Positions 56,282-64,000 of a DNA stretch of 64,000 nucleotides are shown here, piece by piece. Made by a program: the position numbers and the translations under genes. The notes under the pieces are model-generated. The model ran no database searches, was not told the DNA's origin, and saw nothing but the letters and a program-made list of their open reading frames with translations. Origin of the DNA: Prolixibacteraceae bacterium (GTDB lineage Bacteria > Bacteroidota > Bacteroidia > Bacteroidales > Prolixibacteraceae); the NCBI GenBank assembly GCA_019720755.1, contig CP081303.1, forward strand, positions 1,736,001 to 1,800,000. The letters are read 5' to 3'. Within the stretch, counting starts at the first letter, position 1, and each line of letters starts with the position of its first letter.

Positions 56282-57030
56282 ATACTGTTTGGGATGGTAT
56301 GGAACAGTGGGTAAAAAGAGAGATGGATACTAAATTATAGCTCACCTTATAGTGTGATTTTGTGACAGTTATTGATATAACGTATGAATATTACCACTTA
56401 TCTATTGATATGTAAAGAGAAGTGTTCGTTGTCTCTACGTTTTGTTGAGGCATGGATATGGAAACAGCTTGTTTCTGAGGCAATTTCGAAACAACGATGT
56501 TCGTTCGTTTTTTCTTTACTATTTAAGGTTAAAAAATATTTGTTGTGCACAAAGAGTGCATTGGTTCTAATTAGTTTTGTAATATCTTAATAAAGGTTCA
56601 CAGGTGTGGTATGATTTTATTTCACTTTTATGGATCTTTATTTCCAACAAAAATAACCTTCAATTGAGATCCTTTGATATTTTCAAAGGATCTTTTTTAT
56701 TTCTCTTGAGGCATATACTCAATGTATTTCGATCGTGTTTTAAATATATACCTTGTACAATTTACTTATGATATATAGTGGTGTTTCTTGTGGTTATACT
56801 TACATGCTAGAATCGCACATAAACGTTGCAAATGAATTATTATAATTGTTTGTGTTACACCCATAAGAGACATCCCTATATCTTATAACATATCAAAATT
56901 GTTGCATCCAATTATTTAACTCAAACATTTTGTATCCATCGTAGAGAGAAGGCATTGCCTTGTCTAGGGGGGGGCAGAACCATGTATTTAGTGTAGTACT
57001 TTATCGTTATTTTGTATTGTTGTCAGTTAA
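56282..57030. other. Region with decayed sequence, about 750 bp
   Basis: No credible gene. The 68-codon frame at 56384-56590 has no recognisable features. A hairpin terminator at 56668-56697 and a run of eight G near 56970 are the only marks. Confidence 0.4.
56668..56697 (+). terminator. Terminator hairpin
   Basis: GATCCTTTGA and TCAAAGGATC form a perfect 10-bp stem around TATTT, followed by six T. No gene upstream explains it, so a small transcript or a lost gene is possible. Confidence 0.65.
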
Positions 57031-57171
57031 ATGAGAATAGATTACGAACACTCTTTTTATTTCGTTAGTTTGTGCGATATGATACAAGGTAGTGTCTTCT
57101 CTCTACGACTGAAGAAACTAAGTTTGTCGACTACAAATACCGTGATAACATGGGGGGGATATTGCATGATC

Positions 57172-57309
57172 TATAATAGAAGTACTAATGCTTCTGCGGA
57201 ATCATTAAATGCAAAAAAAATAAAAGATTTTTGGGCAACACATAGAGGAGTAACAGATATACCTCTTTTCCTATATTGTTTGACTAAAATAGTTGCTTTG
57301 TCCTCCTAA
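57172..57309 (+). pseudogene. Transposase C-terminal remnant, right of CRISPR array
   Basis: The frame reads YNRSTNASAESLNAKKIKDFW and then ATHRGVTDIPLFLYCLTKI, the C-terminal segment of an ISAon1-like transposase. An extra Lys in N-A-K-K-I-K shows an in-frame insertion, and the preceding 47 codons of the open frame do not match the family. It is clearly related to the remnant at 44184-44351. Confidence 0.7.
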
Positions 57310-57466
57310 TATATTGTTTGATCCGTCTTGTACCCTAAAAACAGCATGCTAAAGAATATAGCAAAAGAGGGGGCGATATAAATCATTTGAGCTGTTTTTC
57401 TCTTTCGTGAGATTGCAGATGGGGATTTCTGGATTGTATTTATATAGAGGAACATTAATCATTTAC

Positions 57467-57498
57467 AACTAATTATTTAGTTCATTATTTGCGATCCA
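57467..57498. repeat. Dispersed repeat, copy C (divergent)
   Basis: Starts AACTAATTATTTAGTT and continues TCATTATTTGCGATCC; diverged from copies A and B but clearly related. It shares with copy B the following GGCAAATTC...ATTTAAAA stretch. Confidence 0.6.
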
Positions 57499-57597
57499 AT
57501 ATTGGCAAATTCACTATTTAAAAGTTTCAATAAAAGGAGATAGGCATAATTTTTGTTCATATTTGTATTATTATGAACAAAAACATCGATTGAATAT

Positions 57598-58044
57598 ATG
57601 AAAAAAATTACTGGTATTATTGGAAGTTTGTGTTTGCTTTTATTGCTCCATATAAATAGTCAAGCAGAAGAGATTACGCTATATAATTCGGAAGGAGAAC
57701 CTGTAGCATATATTGATACAGATGATCAAGATCTTCCGATCTTTCTATGGAATGGCACGGCTGTTGCGTATTTAAGCACGGAGGATGATGGATTCGATAT
57801 CTATGGTTATAATGGGAAACATCTTGGTTGGTATGAAGAGGGGTTGGTGTATAATCATAAAGGATATATTGTTGGTTTTAAAGAGGGAGCAATGGATATA
57901 TATACTGGTTTTGAAGGGATCAAATCGATTAAAGATATTACTCCGATAAAAGATTTTAAAGAACATGCTCCATTCAAGCCAATCTATCATGACCGTTTTT
58001 CGAATCAATCCTTTGCTCTTTTCTTGAGAAGGGGTAAAGACTAA
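57598..58044 (+). CDS. 4-fold beta-flower domain protein, exported
   Basis: A 148-residue protein with a signal peptide (ending near SQAEE, residue 24). Four short repeats follow: LYNSEGEPVAYID, FLWNGTAVAYLS, IYGYNGKHLGWYE and VYNHKGYIVGFKEG. Each has an aromatic/Asn-Gly turn and a Val/Leu-Ala/Gly-Tyr/Trp strand, matching the small 4-fold beta-flower domain of Bacteroidota. The C-terminal tail (KDITPIKDFKEHAPFKPIYHDRFSNQSF) is also typical. The function is unknown. A strong hairpin terminator follows. Confidence 0.75.
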   Translation: MKKITGIIGSLCLLLLLHINSQAEEITLYNSEGEPVAYIDTDDQDLPIFLWNGTAVAYLSTEDDGFDIYGYNGKHLGWYEEGLVYNHKGYIVGFKEGAMDIYTGFEGIKSIKDITPIKDFKEHAPFKPIYHDRFSNQSFALFLRRGKD

Positions 58045-58066
58045 GACTTGGTTCTTTATACTATTC

Positions 58067-58110
58067 TGTCCATCTTGACTTCATTCAATGAAGTCAAGAT
58101 GGACAGTTTT
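58067..58110 (+). terminator. Terminator after the beta-flower gene
   Basis: TGTCCATCTTGACTTCAT (58067-58084) and its perfect 18-base complement (58088-58105) around TCA, followed by GTTTTT. It is 22 bp after the stop. Confidence 0.9.
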
Positions 58111-58529
58111 TGTTTTTATTGTTTCCATTTTTGTTTGCGTGCTTATTCTATCCATATCTATAGATCTTATGGAGTGAAGGGGATTTCCCTTCACTAATTT
58201 TAGTATGATTCTTTCCTTTTTCATTACTCTGTATTTTTAAAAACATGCCCTACGGGAGCTCATATACTTTCTCCATTTAATAGTGAATCTATTCCATAGA
58301 ACGCGTCTCTATATTATATCTTAGGGATATTTTTAGTTGATTGCTAGCAGGACTAAAAAACTTCATCATAATTTACAAGAGACAGGTCTTTTACGTGATT
58401 ACGACGATTTGCAATATTTTTATACACTTTTTCGTATAAATTCGATAAAATAGGGGATATTGCCTAGTAAAAATATGGTTATCATTACAATTATGTTAAT
58501 ATTTGTGGCTAAACATTAAATATAATTGT
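58111..58529. other. Intergenic region, about 420 bp
   Basis: AT-rich gap ahead of the C25 protease. A short stretch near 58334 (TTTAGTTGATTG) resembles part of the dispersed repeat. No consensus promoter was found. Confidence 0.4.
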
Positions 58530-61500
58530 ATGCATAAAATTTTACTAAGCGTTTTGTTTACGCTCTTTTTTATCCGTGCAGAAGCAAAGAATGACTATCT
58601 CCCTTTTGTAAAGCATAGGAAGAAGTCGGCTCGGATAGAAGAGAGTACTAAACCCCATTTAAACATACGAAAAGAGGGGACTCAGTTTGTAGTAGATTAT
58701 CATTTTGATGGCGCTTTTATGAGTCGTCACGAAGCTTTAGGAGATATGTATCGTCTTCTCCATATTGACGGATTGAATATGTCCACCAAAGTGGGAGCGC
58801 CTTCGTTACCTATCAAGTCAGACTATTTTCTTGCAAGTAAAGGAGAATCGATATCTATAGAGATGGGGAATTTGACCTACTGCGATTATGAAGGGGTCGA
58901 TATATATCCTGCGTTAGAACAAGCTCGCGATACAGAGGGAGCTCCTGAACCTGAATTTGAGAAAGATCGTGAGATATATGAGAAGGATGCCTTCTTTCCC
59001 AAAAATATTGTTTCGATCTCTACGGATCAGCAGATGCGTTCAGCTCGCATATTAAAGGTGAATGTTAGTCCTGTGCAATACAACCCTAAGCGAAAGATAT
59101 TAAGAGTATATTCGAATTTGACATATAAGTTTCATCGACAAAATGATGCGATCTCTTTGAACGAATCAGATGCAGTTGCTTCTCAGTTAAAAGGGATGGC
59201 AATCAATGGAGAGGATGTTATACCGATTGCAAATATTCCCAATATGGCGAATGGCAACAACAAGGACTATATCTTGGTTACAACAGAACGATTTCGTGCG
59301 CAAGCCGAACGTTTTGCTTCATGGAAAGCATGTATGGGACATTCAGTAGAGGTGGTTTCGAAAGATACATGGACGGTAGAAGAGGTAGAAGAAGCAGTTC
59401 ATTCTAGATATCATTCATGGAATGAGAAGCCAAAATATCTGTTGATTATTGGGGATTATGAAGATGTTCCTGCTCGTAAATTTGAAGCAACAGATGGGGA
59501 TGATTTCTATTCTGATTTAAGCTATGTCTGCATGGATGGTGCTGCTGATTTTACTCCTGATATGGCCAAAGGTCGTCTTTCAGTATCCTCCGTAAATGAG
59601 GCAAAAGTGGTGGTGGATAAAATTATCAATTATGAGAAATATCCAATTGAGGATGAGAATTTCTATCAGAATGGATTGAACTGTGCACAATTTCAGGATG
59701 ATGAGAGGGATGGATATGCTACTCGTCGTTTTTGCCATACCAGTGAAGATGTTCGTGACTATATGATCAATCAAGGTTATGATGTACAGAGAATATATTA
59801 TGCTAGTAGAGGAGTGAACCCAACACATTTTAATAATGGAATGTTTTCCAATGGTGAAGCTATTGCTCCAGAACTGTTAAAGGCAAATGGTTTTCAATGG
59901 AATGGTTCGCATCAGAATATTAAAGCGGCTATTGATGAAGGGAAATTTTATCTACTCCATAGAGATCATGGATATGCTGGAGGCACGGGATGGGCACACC
60001 CAGAGTTTTTAACCAATCAGATTGACGACTTAAAGAATGGAGATAAACTACCCGTAGTATTTTCGATTAACTGTCATACGGGAGAATTTCAATTAAAAGA
60101 GTGTTTTGCTGAGAAGTTTCTACGTAAAGAGAATGGGGGAGCAGTGGCAGTGATTGCTGCTTCATATTACTCTCTTTCTGGAAACAACGATGGATTGGCT
60201 TTAGGAATGTTCGAATCGATTTGGCCTAACCCTGGTTTTAATCCCTCTTTTGGTCATGGTGCGGGGGTAGTTGGCCCACATCCTCATCATTTTGATCATG
60301 CTACCACCTCGCTAGGGGATGTTTTGAATTTGGGACTCCTAAGAATGGATGAGACATGGGCTCCAGGAAATACCTCTAGAATTTATACTTACAGACTGTT
60401 CCATCTTTTTGGAGATCCTTCTATGAAAATATGGAAAGCTAAACCAACAAAGGTGACAGCAACTTTCCCTGAAAACCTCTCTTGTGGGGATCAAGAGATC
60501 ACGGTAAAGGATATCTCTCAAGTGGGGGGAATTATTACCGTGGTTCAAGGAGAGAATATTCTTGCAAAGAAAAAGATTACCCAAGCAACAGAGACACTTC
60601 ATTTTGATGGGGTAGATGATATGAGTGATGTGATGGTGACTATCAGTGGAGATCAGTTATATCCAATCTCGAAATCATACACAATCACTGGATGTCACTC
60701 GATACCGAAAGCCAAATTTGATGTATTAGGATCCAAGATGAGCATAGACAACAAAGAAGGGGTGATCTCTTTTAAAGATCGTTCTAGTTATCGACCAAAT
60801 ACCTGGCTTTGGGATTTTGGAACCGATAAGATTGAGTTTTTAGAAGGAACTACGGCCACCTCTCAGAATCCTAAAGTAAAATACCTAGAGAAAGGGCTTT
60901 ATACTGTATCTTTGGAGGTTACCAATGATTACGGTTCACATAAAATCACAAAAAAGGATGCCGTGGCTCTTTTTAAAGAGGTCGGAGCTATTGATTGTAC
61001 TGGCGCAACGCAGTCATTGCAATGGTTTGATAATTTGGGAATTTTATCAGTGAAGATAGGAAAACAAAAGATCACTTCACAAGATGCGTCATCGGATAAA
61101 GGGTATCAGGACTTTACGTCGAAAACTCCTTTTTATGTCTCTCCTGGAACAAATTCAGACATGGAGATTCTGATAACAGGGGAGGAACAAGATGGAAAAG
61201 TCTATTGTGATTTTAATGGGGACAATCATTTTACTGCAGACGAGATGTGTTATGAGTTTGAGGGGAAGCAGAAAAAAGTAGCATTTCTTTTGAGTATTCC
61301 CAAAGATATCGAGATCTGCACAAAGTTGCGTCTTCGTGTTATTGTAGATAAGGCATCTAACACCATTGATGATGCCTGTTATGCTCCTGAAAAGGGACAG
61401 GTGGAAGATTATGCATTGGTGGCGATGTCAGGAATAGCTTCGGTGTTGACCCAAGAGGCTTCTGCCATTGGAATGAACACCATCACTATTGGAGGACGTG

Positions 61501-64000
61501 ATTTGGGGGCTGCAATGGATCAAGTATTAGAGAAAGGAGTGGTCATTGGCAAGAATGAGGATCCTACTTTGCAGGATATTCGTTTGGCTTCGAATCAGAA
61601 AAATATAGATGATTATCAAATAATTGTCTCCGATTTGGAATCTAATACCAGTTACCATTATAGAGCATATGTCATTAATGAAAAAGGGTTGTCATATGGA
61701 AATGAAAAAGTGGTTCGTACTTATGGAGTGCTTCCAGAGCTTAGAACCATTACTGTTGAGAAGAATGTTGCTTATAGTCATCGTATTGATTTAAATATTA
61801 TTCCGGAAGAGAGTTCTGATCAAGTATGGGGGTATCTGTTGGTTTGGAGTCAAGGAGATGATCCAATAGCAACTCCACAAAATGGTAAGATTCTTTCGAA
61901 TCATGTCATATATCTTCAGTCGAAAGAGAAGCGTTTTGAACATCTTGGTTTGAATGCAAATACCCAATATAACTATAAGGTATATCGTTATGTGAACGAA
62001 GGAGAGCATATTGCCTATGAAAAGAGAGGGTCGAATTCTATCTCTATCACGACATTAAAAGAGGGAGACTATCCCACGGCACAAATAAAGAGTCCTGTAA
62101 AGGCACTGAGTGGTGTGATGCTTGCAGATCTAGACAATCGTGCAGAAAGAGCAGTAGGAGGTTTCCACAATTTTAAAGCGATGACAGCCAATCTATCTCC
62201 AGGATTTCCATATGTATTACAGGTGGAGTATGATTGTCCTAAAGATGTAGAAGATGGAACAATTGGGGTATGGATCGATTTAAATCACGATGGGTATCTG
62301 GATCAAAGTAATGAAATCTATGGCTCTAAGAAAGCGAACGAAACGAATGGAGTATTGTCCTTTGAGATGAATGTGTCCACTCCTGTATTTGGACCTACCT
62401 TATTAAGAATTGCTTATTATGATTCGAAAAGCAACTTCTCTTTTGATCAGAATATTGGAAAGGCACATCTAGAAGATTATACAATTAATATCGATCCTAC
62501 GGTAAAGATCGTGGGGCTTTGGAAAGGAACTTATTCGAATCAATGGAACGAAGTGGACAACTGGGATGATCATAAAGTTCCTTCGTCGTCCATTGATGTT
62601 AAGATTCGAGATGGAGCCCCAAACTATCCTGTTATCTCTACGAAAGCCAATGCACGTTCTATTGAATTGAGCAAAAGTGGAAGTTTGAATATTGCAGAAG
62701 GAGCAAATCTTGAGGTAGATCAAAGTATACAACTTGATGGCTCACTAACATTGGCTTCTAAAGGAAAACTACAAGTAGGGCGAAATGTGTCTTTAAATGG
62801 TACCTTACGATTGGAAAATAAGGCACAAATGGTGGTCGTAAAAGATTTATCTACAAAAGGAAATATCTTTATTTATGGAGGTTCTTTAACAGTGGGAAAT
62901 ACGTTATATTCTGACCATGGAAGCCTGTTTCTTCTGAATGAAGGAAGCTTTAATGTTGATGTAATGGCTCATGAGATTGGAAGTGATTGGGTGAAAGGCC
63001 AATATGAGCTTATCAAAGGAGATTTTACCTTTAGAAAGGCTCTATTTTCGACTTCTATGGCAAATAGTTTTACGAAAAAAGAGGTGAATTTCATTGTAAA
63101 AGAGGAGTTTGGTTTGTCTGAAAAGTCTTGGAGCAAAGGTTTTAATGGTTCGGTGAAATTTGTGGAGAGTGGGCGAGAACATAAGTTGGTCTGCAGCAAA
63201 CAGGGAAGTTATGTCCATATGAACTCCTTAACTGTGGATATCGGATCAGATGTATTGACACTTTGTTCTCGTGTAAATAACAAAGAGATCAAAGTGGATG
63301 GGGATGTAAAGATCCTTTCAGGTGTTGTGAGAACTTACAGTGGGATGACTACCTTAGACAAGTTAGAGTGCCAAAGTTTAGAGTTGACTAAAAATGCTAC
63401 GCTCGACCTTTCTGATGCGAATATAAGAATACATAAAGATATTGTTGGTGATGGGAACTTTTTATCAGATCAAGCAAGGTTTAAATTTGTTGGTGATGAA
63501 ACACAACATATTCAATCTTCATTAAATATGTATTCTTTAGATCATTCAGGCACACATATGTTACGTATTGAAGCAACAGTAAAGGTATTGGATCAAATAA
63601 CTGCTAGAAATGCAGATATTGCGCTAGGAGAGAACCTGACTTTTACTCTAGGAAAAAATGGGACTTCTAATTGGAATGATTATGCGCTAGAAGTTGCAGA
63701 TGATGCTACATTCCGTAAAGAGATAGGAGTTGAAGATTACACCTATTTTGATTTTGTCTTGAAAAAGAGTGACGTTAAAACCAAGTATGAGTATTGGATT
63801 AATGATGGTTCGAAGCAGAATGGATGGATCGATTTTAGACTTCAAGAAATCTCCAAAAGTTCTATCATTGCTGATCACACCATTCCATATGTGATACAGA
63901 TGAATGCTTCAGATAGTCTGAAAAAGAAAAAAGTTGGTATCCAATTAACCCTTTCTGGTTTTGATCGCCAAGGTTTAGCGTATTATCTTGGATATAAAAA
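58530..64000 (+). CDS. Gingipain-type C25 peptidase, giant secreted protein (3' end outside window)
   Basis: The frame is open from ATG 58530 to the window end (1823 codons visible, no stop). The signal peptide is MHKILLSVLFTLFFIRAEA. A propeptide region (residues about 25-230) is followed by the peptidase C25 domain: YILVTTERFRAQAERFASWK, YLLIIGDYEDVPA, His480 in HRDHGY, Cys515 in SINCHTGEF and SRIYTYRLFHLFGDPSMKIW. After it come a PKD-like domain (near RPNTWLWDFG, about 747-810), a GEVED domain (about 830-963), Fn3-like segments, a second GEVED domain (about 1183-1323), and a beta-helix-like region from residue 1330. The build suggests secretion by the type IX system; the expected sorting tail is off the window. 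Substrates are proteins or peptides; specificity is unknown. Confidence 0.92.
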   Translation, partial: MHKILLSVLFTLFFIRAEAKNDYLPFVKHRKKSARIEESTKPHLNIRKEGTQFVVDYHFDGAFMSRHEALGDMYRLLHIDGLNMSTKVGAPSLPIKSDYFLASKGESISIEMGNLTYCDYEGVDIYPALEQARDTEGAPEPEFEKDREIYEKDAFFPKNIVSISTDQQMRSARILKVNVSPVQYNPKRKILRVYSNLTYKFHRQNDAISLNESDAVASQLKGMAINGEDVIPIANIPNMANGNNKDYILVTTERFRAQAERFASWKACMGHSVEVVSKDTWTVEEVEEAVHSRYHSWNEKPKYLLIIGDYEDVPARKFEATDGDDFYSDLSYVCMDGAADFTPDMAKGRLSVSSVNEAKVVVDKIINYEKYPIEDENFYQNGLNCAQFQDDERDGYATRRFCHTSEDVRDYMINQGYDVQRIYYASRGVNPTHFNNGMFSNGEAIAPELLKANGFQWNGSHQNIKAAIDEGKFYLLHRDHGYAGGTGWAHPEFLTNQIDDLKNGDKLPVVFSINCHTGEFQLKECFAEKFLRKENGGAVAVIAASYYSLSGNNDGLALGMFESIWPNPGFNPSFGHGAGVVGPHPHHFDHATTSLGDVLNLGLLRMDETWAPGNTSRIYTYRLFHLFGDPSMKIWKAKPTKVTATFPENLSCGDQEITVKDISQVGGIITVVQGENILAKKKITQATETLHFDGVDDMSDVMVTISGDQLYPISKSYTITGCHSIPKAKFDVLGSKMSIDNKEGVISFKDRSSYRPNTWLWDFGTDKIEFLEGTTATSQNPKVKYLEKGLYTVSLEVTNDYGSHKITKKDAVALFKEVGAIDCTGATQSLQWFDNLGILSVKIGKQKITSQDASSDKGYQDFTSKTPFYVSPGTNSDMEILITGEEQDGKVYCDFNGDNHFTADEMCYEFEGKQKKVAFLLSIPKDIEICTKLRLRVIVDKASNTIDDACYAPEKGQVEDYALVAMSGIASVLTQEASAIGMNTITIGGRDLGAAMDQVLEKGVVIGKNEDPTLQDIRLASNQKNIDDYQIIVSDLESNTSYHYRAYVINEKGLSYGNEKVVRTYGVLPELRTITVEKNVAYSHRIDLNIIPEESSDQVWGYLLVWSQGDDPIATPQNGKILSNHVIYLQSKEKRFEHLGLNANTQYNYKVYRYVNEGEHIAYEKRGSNSISITTLKEGDYPTAQIKSPVKALSGVMLADLDNRAERAVGGFHNFKAMTANLSPGFPYVLQVEYDCPKDVEDGTIGVWIDLNHDGYLDQSNEIYGSKKANETNGVLSFEMNVSTPVFGPTLLRIAYYDSKSNFSFDQNIGKAHLEDYTINIDPTVKIVGLWKGTYSNQWNEVDNWDDHKVPSSSIDVKIRDGAPNYPVISTKANARSIELSKSGSLNIAEGANLEVDQSIQLDGSLTLASKGKLQVGRNVSLNGTLRLENKAQMVVVKDLSTKGNIFIYGGSLTVGNTLYSDHGSLFLLNEGSFNVDVMAHEIGSDWVKGQYELIKGDFTFRKALFSTSMANSFTKKEVNFIVKEEFGLSEKSWSKGFNGSVKFVESGREHKLVCSKQGSYVHMNSLTVDIGSDVLTLCSRVNNKEIKVDGDVKILSGVVRTYSGMTTLDKLECQSLELTKNATLDLSDANIRIHKDIVGDGNFLSDQARFKFVGDETQHIQSSLNMYSLDHSGTHMLRIEATVKVLDQITARNADIALGENLTFTLGKNGTSNWNDYALEVADDATFRKEIGVEDYTYFDFVLKKSDVKTKYEYWINDGSKQNGWIDFRLQEISKSSIIADHTIPYVIQMNASDSLKKKKVGIQLTLSGFDRQGLAYYLGYK

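Noticed and set aside
56384-56590. 68-codon plus-strand frame
   Set aside because: Mixed Cys/Ser/Leu composition without domain or signal, in a region of decayed sequence.
1-64000. tRNA, rRNA and riboswitch genes
   Set aside because: Looked for T-loop-like GTTCGAATC words, rRNA-like stretches and conserved leader structures; nothing convincing was found by eye.

Overview
The window reads as a chromosomal segment of a low-GC Bacteroidota bacterium, probably from the Marinilabiliales/Prolixibacteraceae side of the phylum. That placement is an inference. The signs are a DUF4494 protein, an FKBP lipoprotein resembling GldI, a beta-flower protein, a gingipain-type (C25) protease, a BspA-like leucine-rich-repeat protein with a type IX secretion-like tail, several promoters of the Bacteroidota form TTTG-N19-TAnnTTTG, and a type II-C CRISPR system with 47-base repeats. 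No rRNA or tRNA gene was seen.

Layout. 1-8 kb: nhaA (5' end outside the window), an EamA transporter, a MATE exporter, a DPP5-like S9 peptidase, a GNAT-like protein and a DUF4494 protein. 8.6-17.6 kb: an alpha-L-rhamnosidase, a split 5'-nucleotidase pair, a metzincin-like lipoprotein, an Ntn-hydrolase with a small CWC protein, and an NHL propeller protein. 17.8-21.1 kb: ndk, then an NrnA-like DHH phosphoesterase coupled to an FKBP lipoprotein, then a YciB-like membrane protein with an extra soluble domain. 21.1-22.7 kb: a long non-coding stretch with a 24-bp perfect palindrome, and seven 12-bp dyads ahead of an XRE regulator. 23.2-28.1 kb: pyrK-pyrD, a serine hydrolase and a dicarboxylate/amino-acid symporter. 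28.5-35.2 kb: a TetR-controlled efflux operon (TolC, HlyD, two ATPases, two permeases). 36-43.5 kb: asnA, an ATP-grasp-like protein, a coiled-coil protein, the leucine-rich-repeat protein and a small lipoprotein.

43.5-57.5 kb is an accessory island: transposase remnants, tracrRNA (minus strand), cas9, cas1, cas2 and an array of 64 repeats and 63 spacers. Another transposase remnant lies beyond the array. The tracrRNA anti-repeat shows that crRNAs are made from the minus strand, toward the cas genes. Each repeat also contains a Bacteroidota-type promoter layout (GTTG-N19-TAATTTAG), so individual repeats may drive their own transcripts. The window ends with a beta-flower protein and a very large secreted C25 protease that runs off the right edge.

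The items most worth a second look are the promoter-like CRISPR repeats, the unusual array polarity, the XRE operator cluster, a 126-bp inverted-repeat/tandem-repeat element beyond the array, and the asymmetric ABC ATPase pair.
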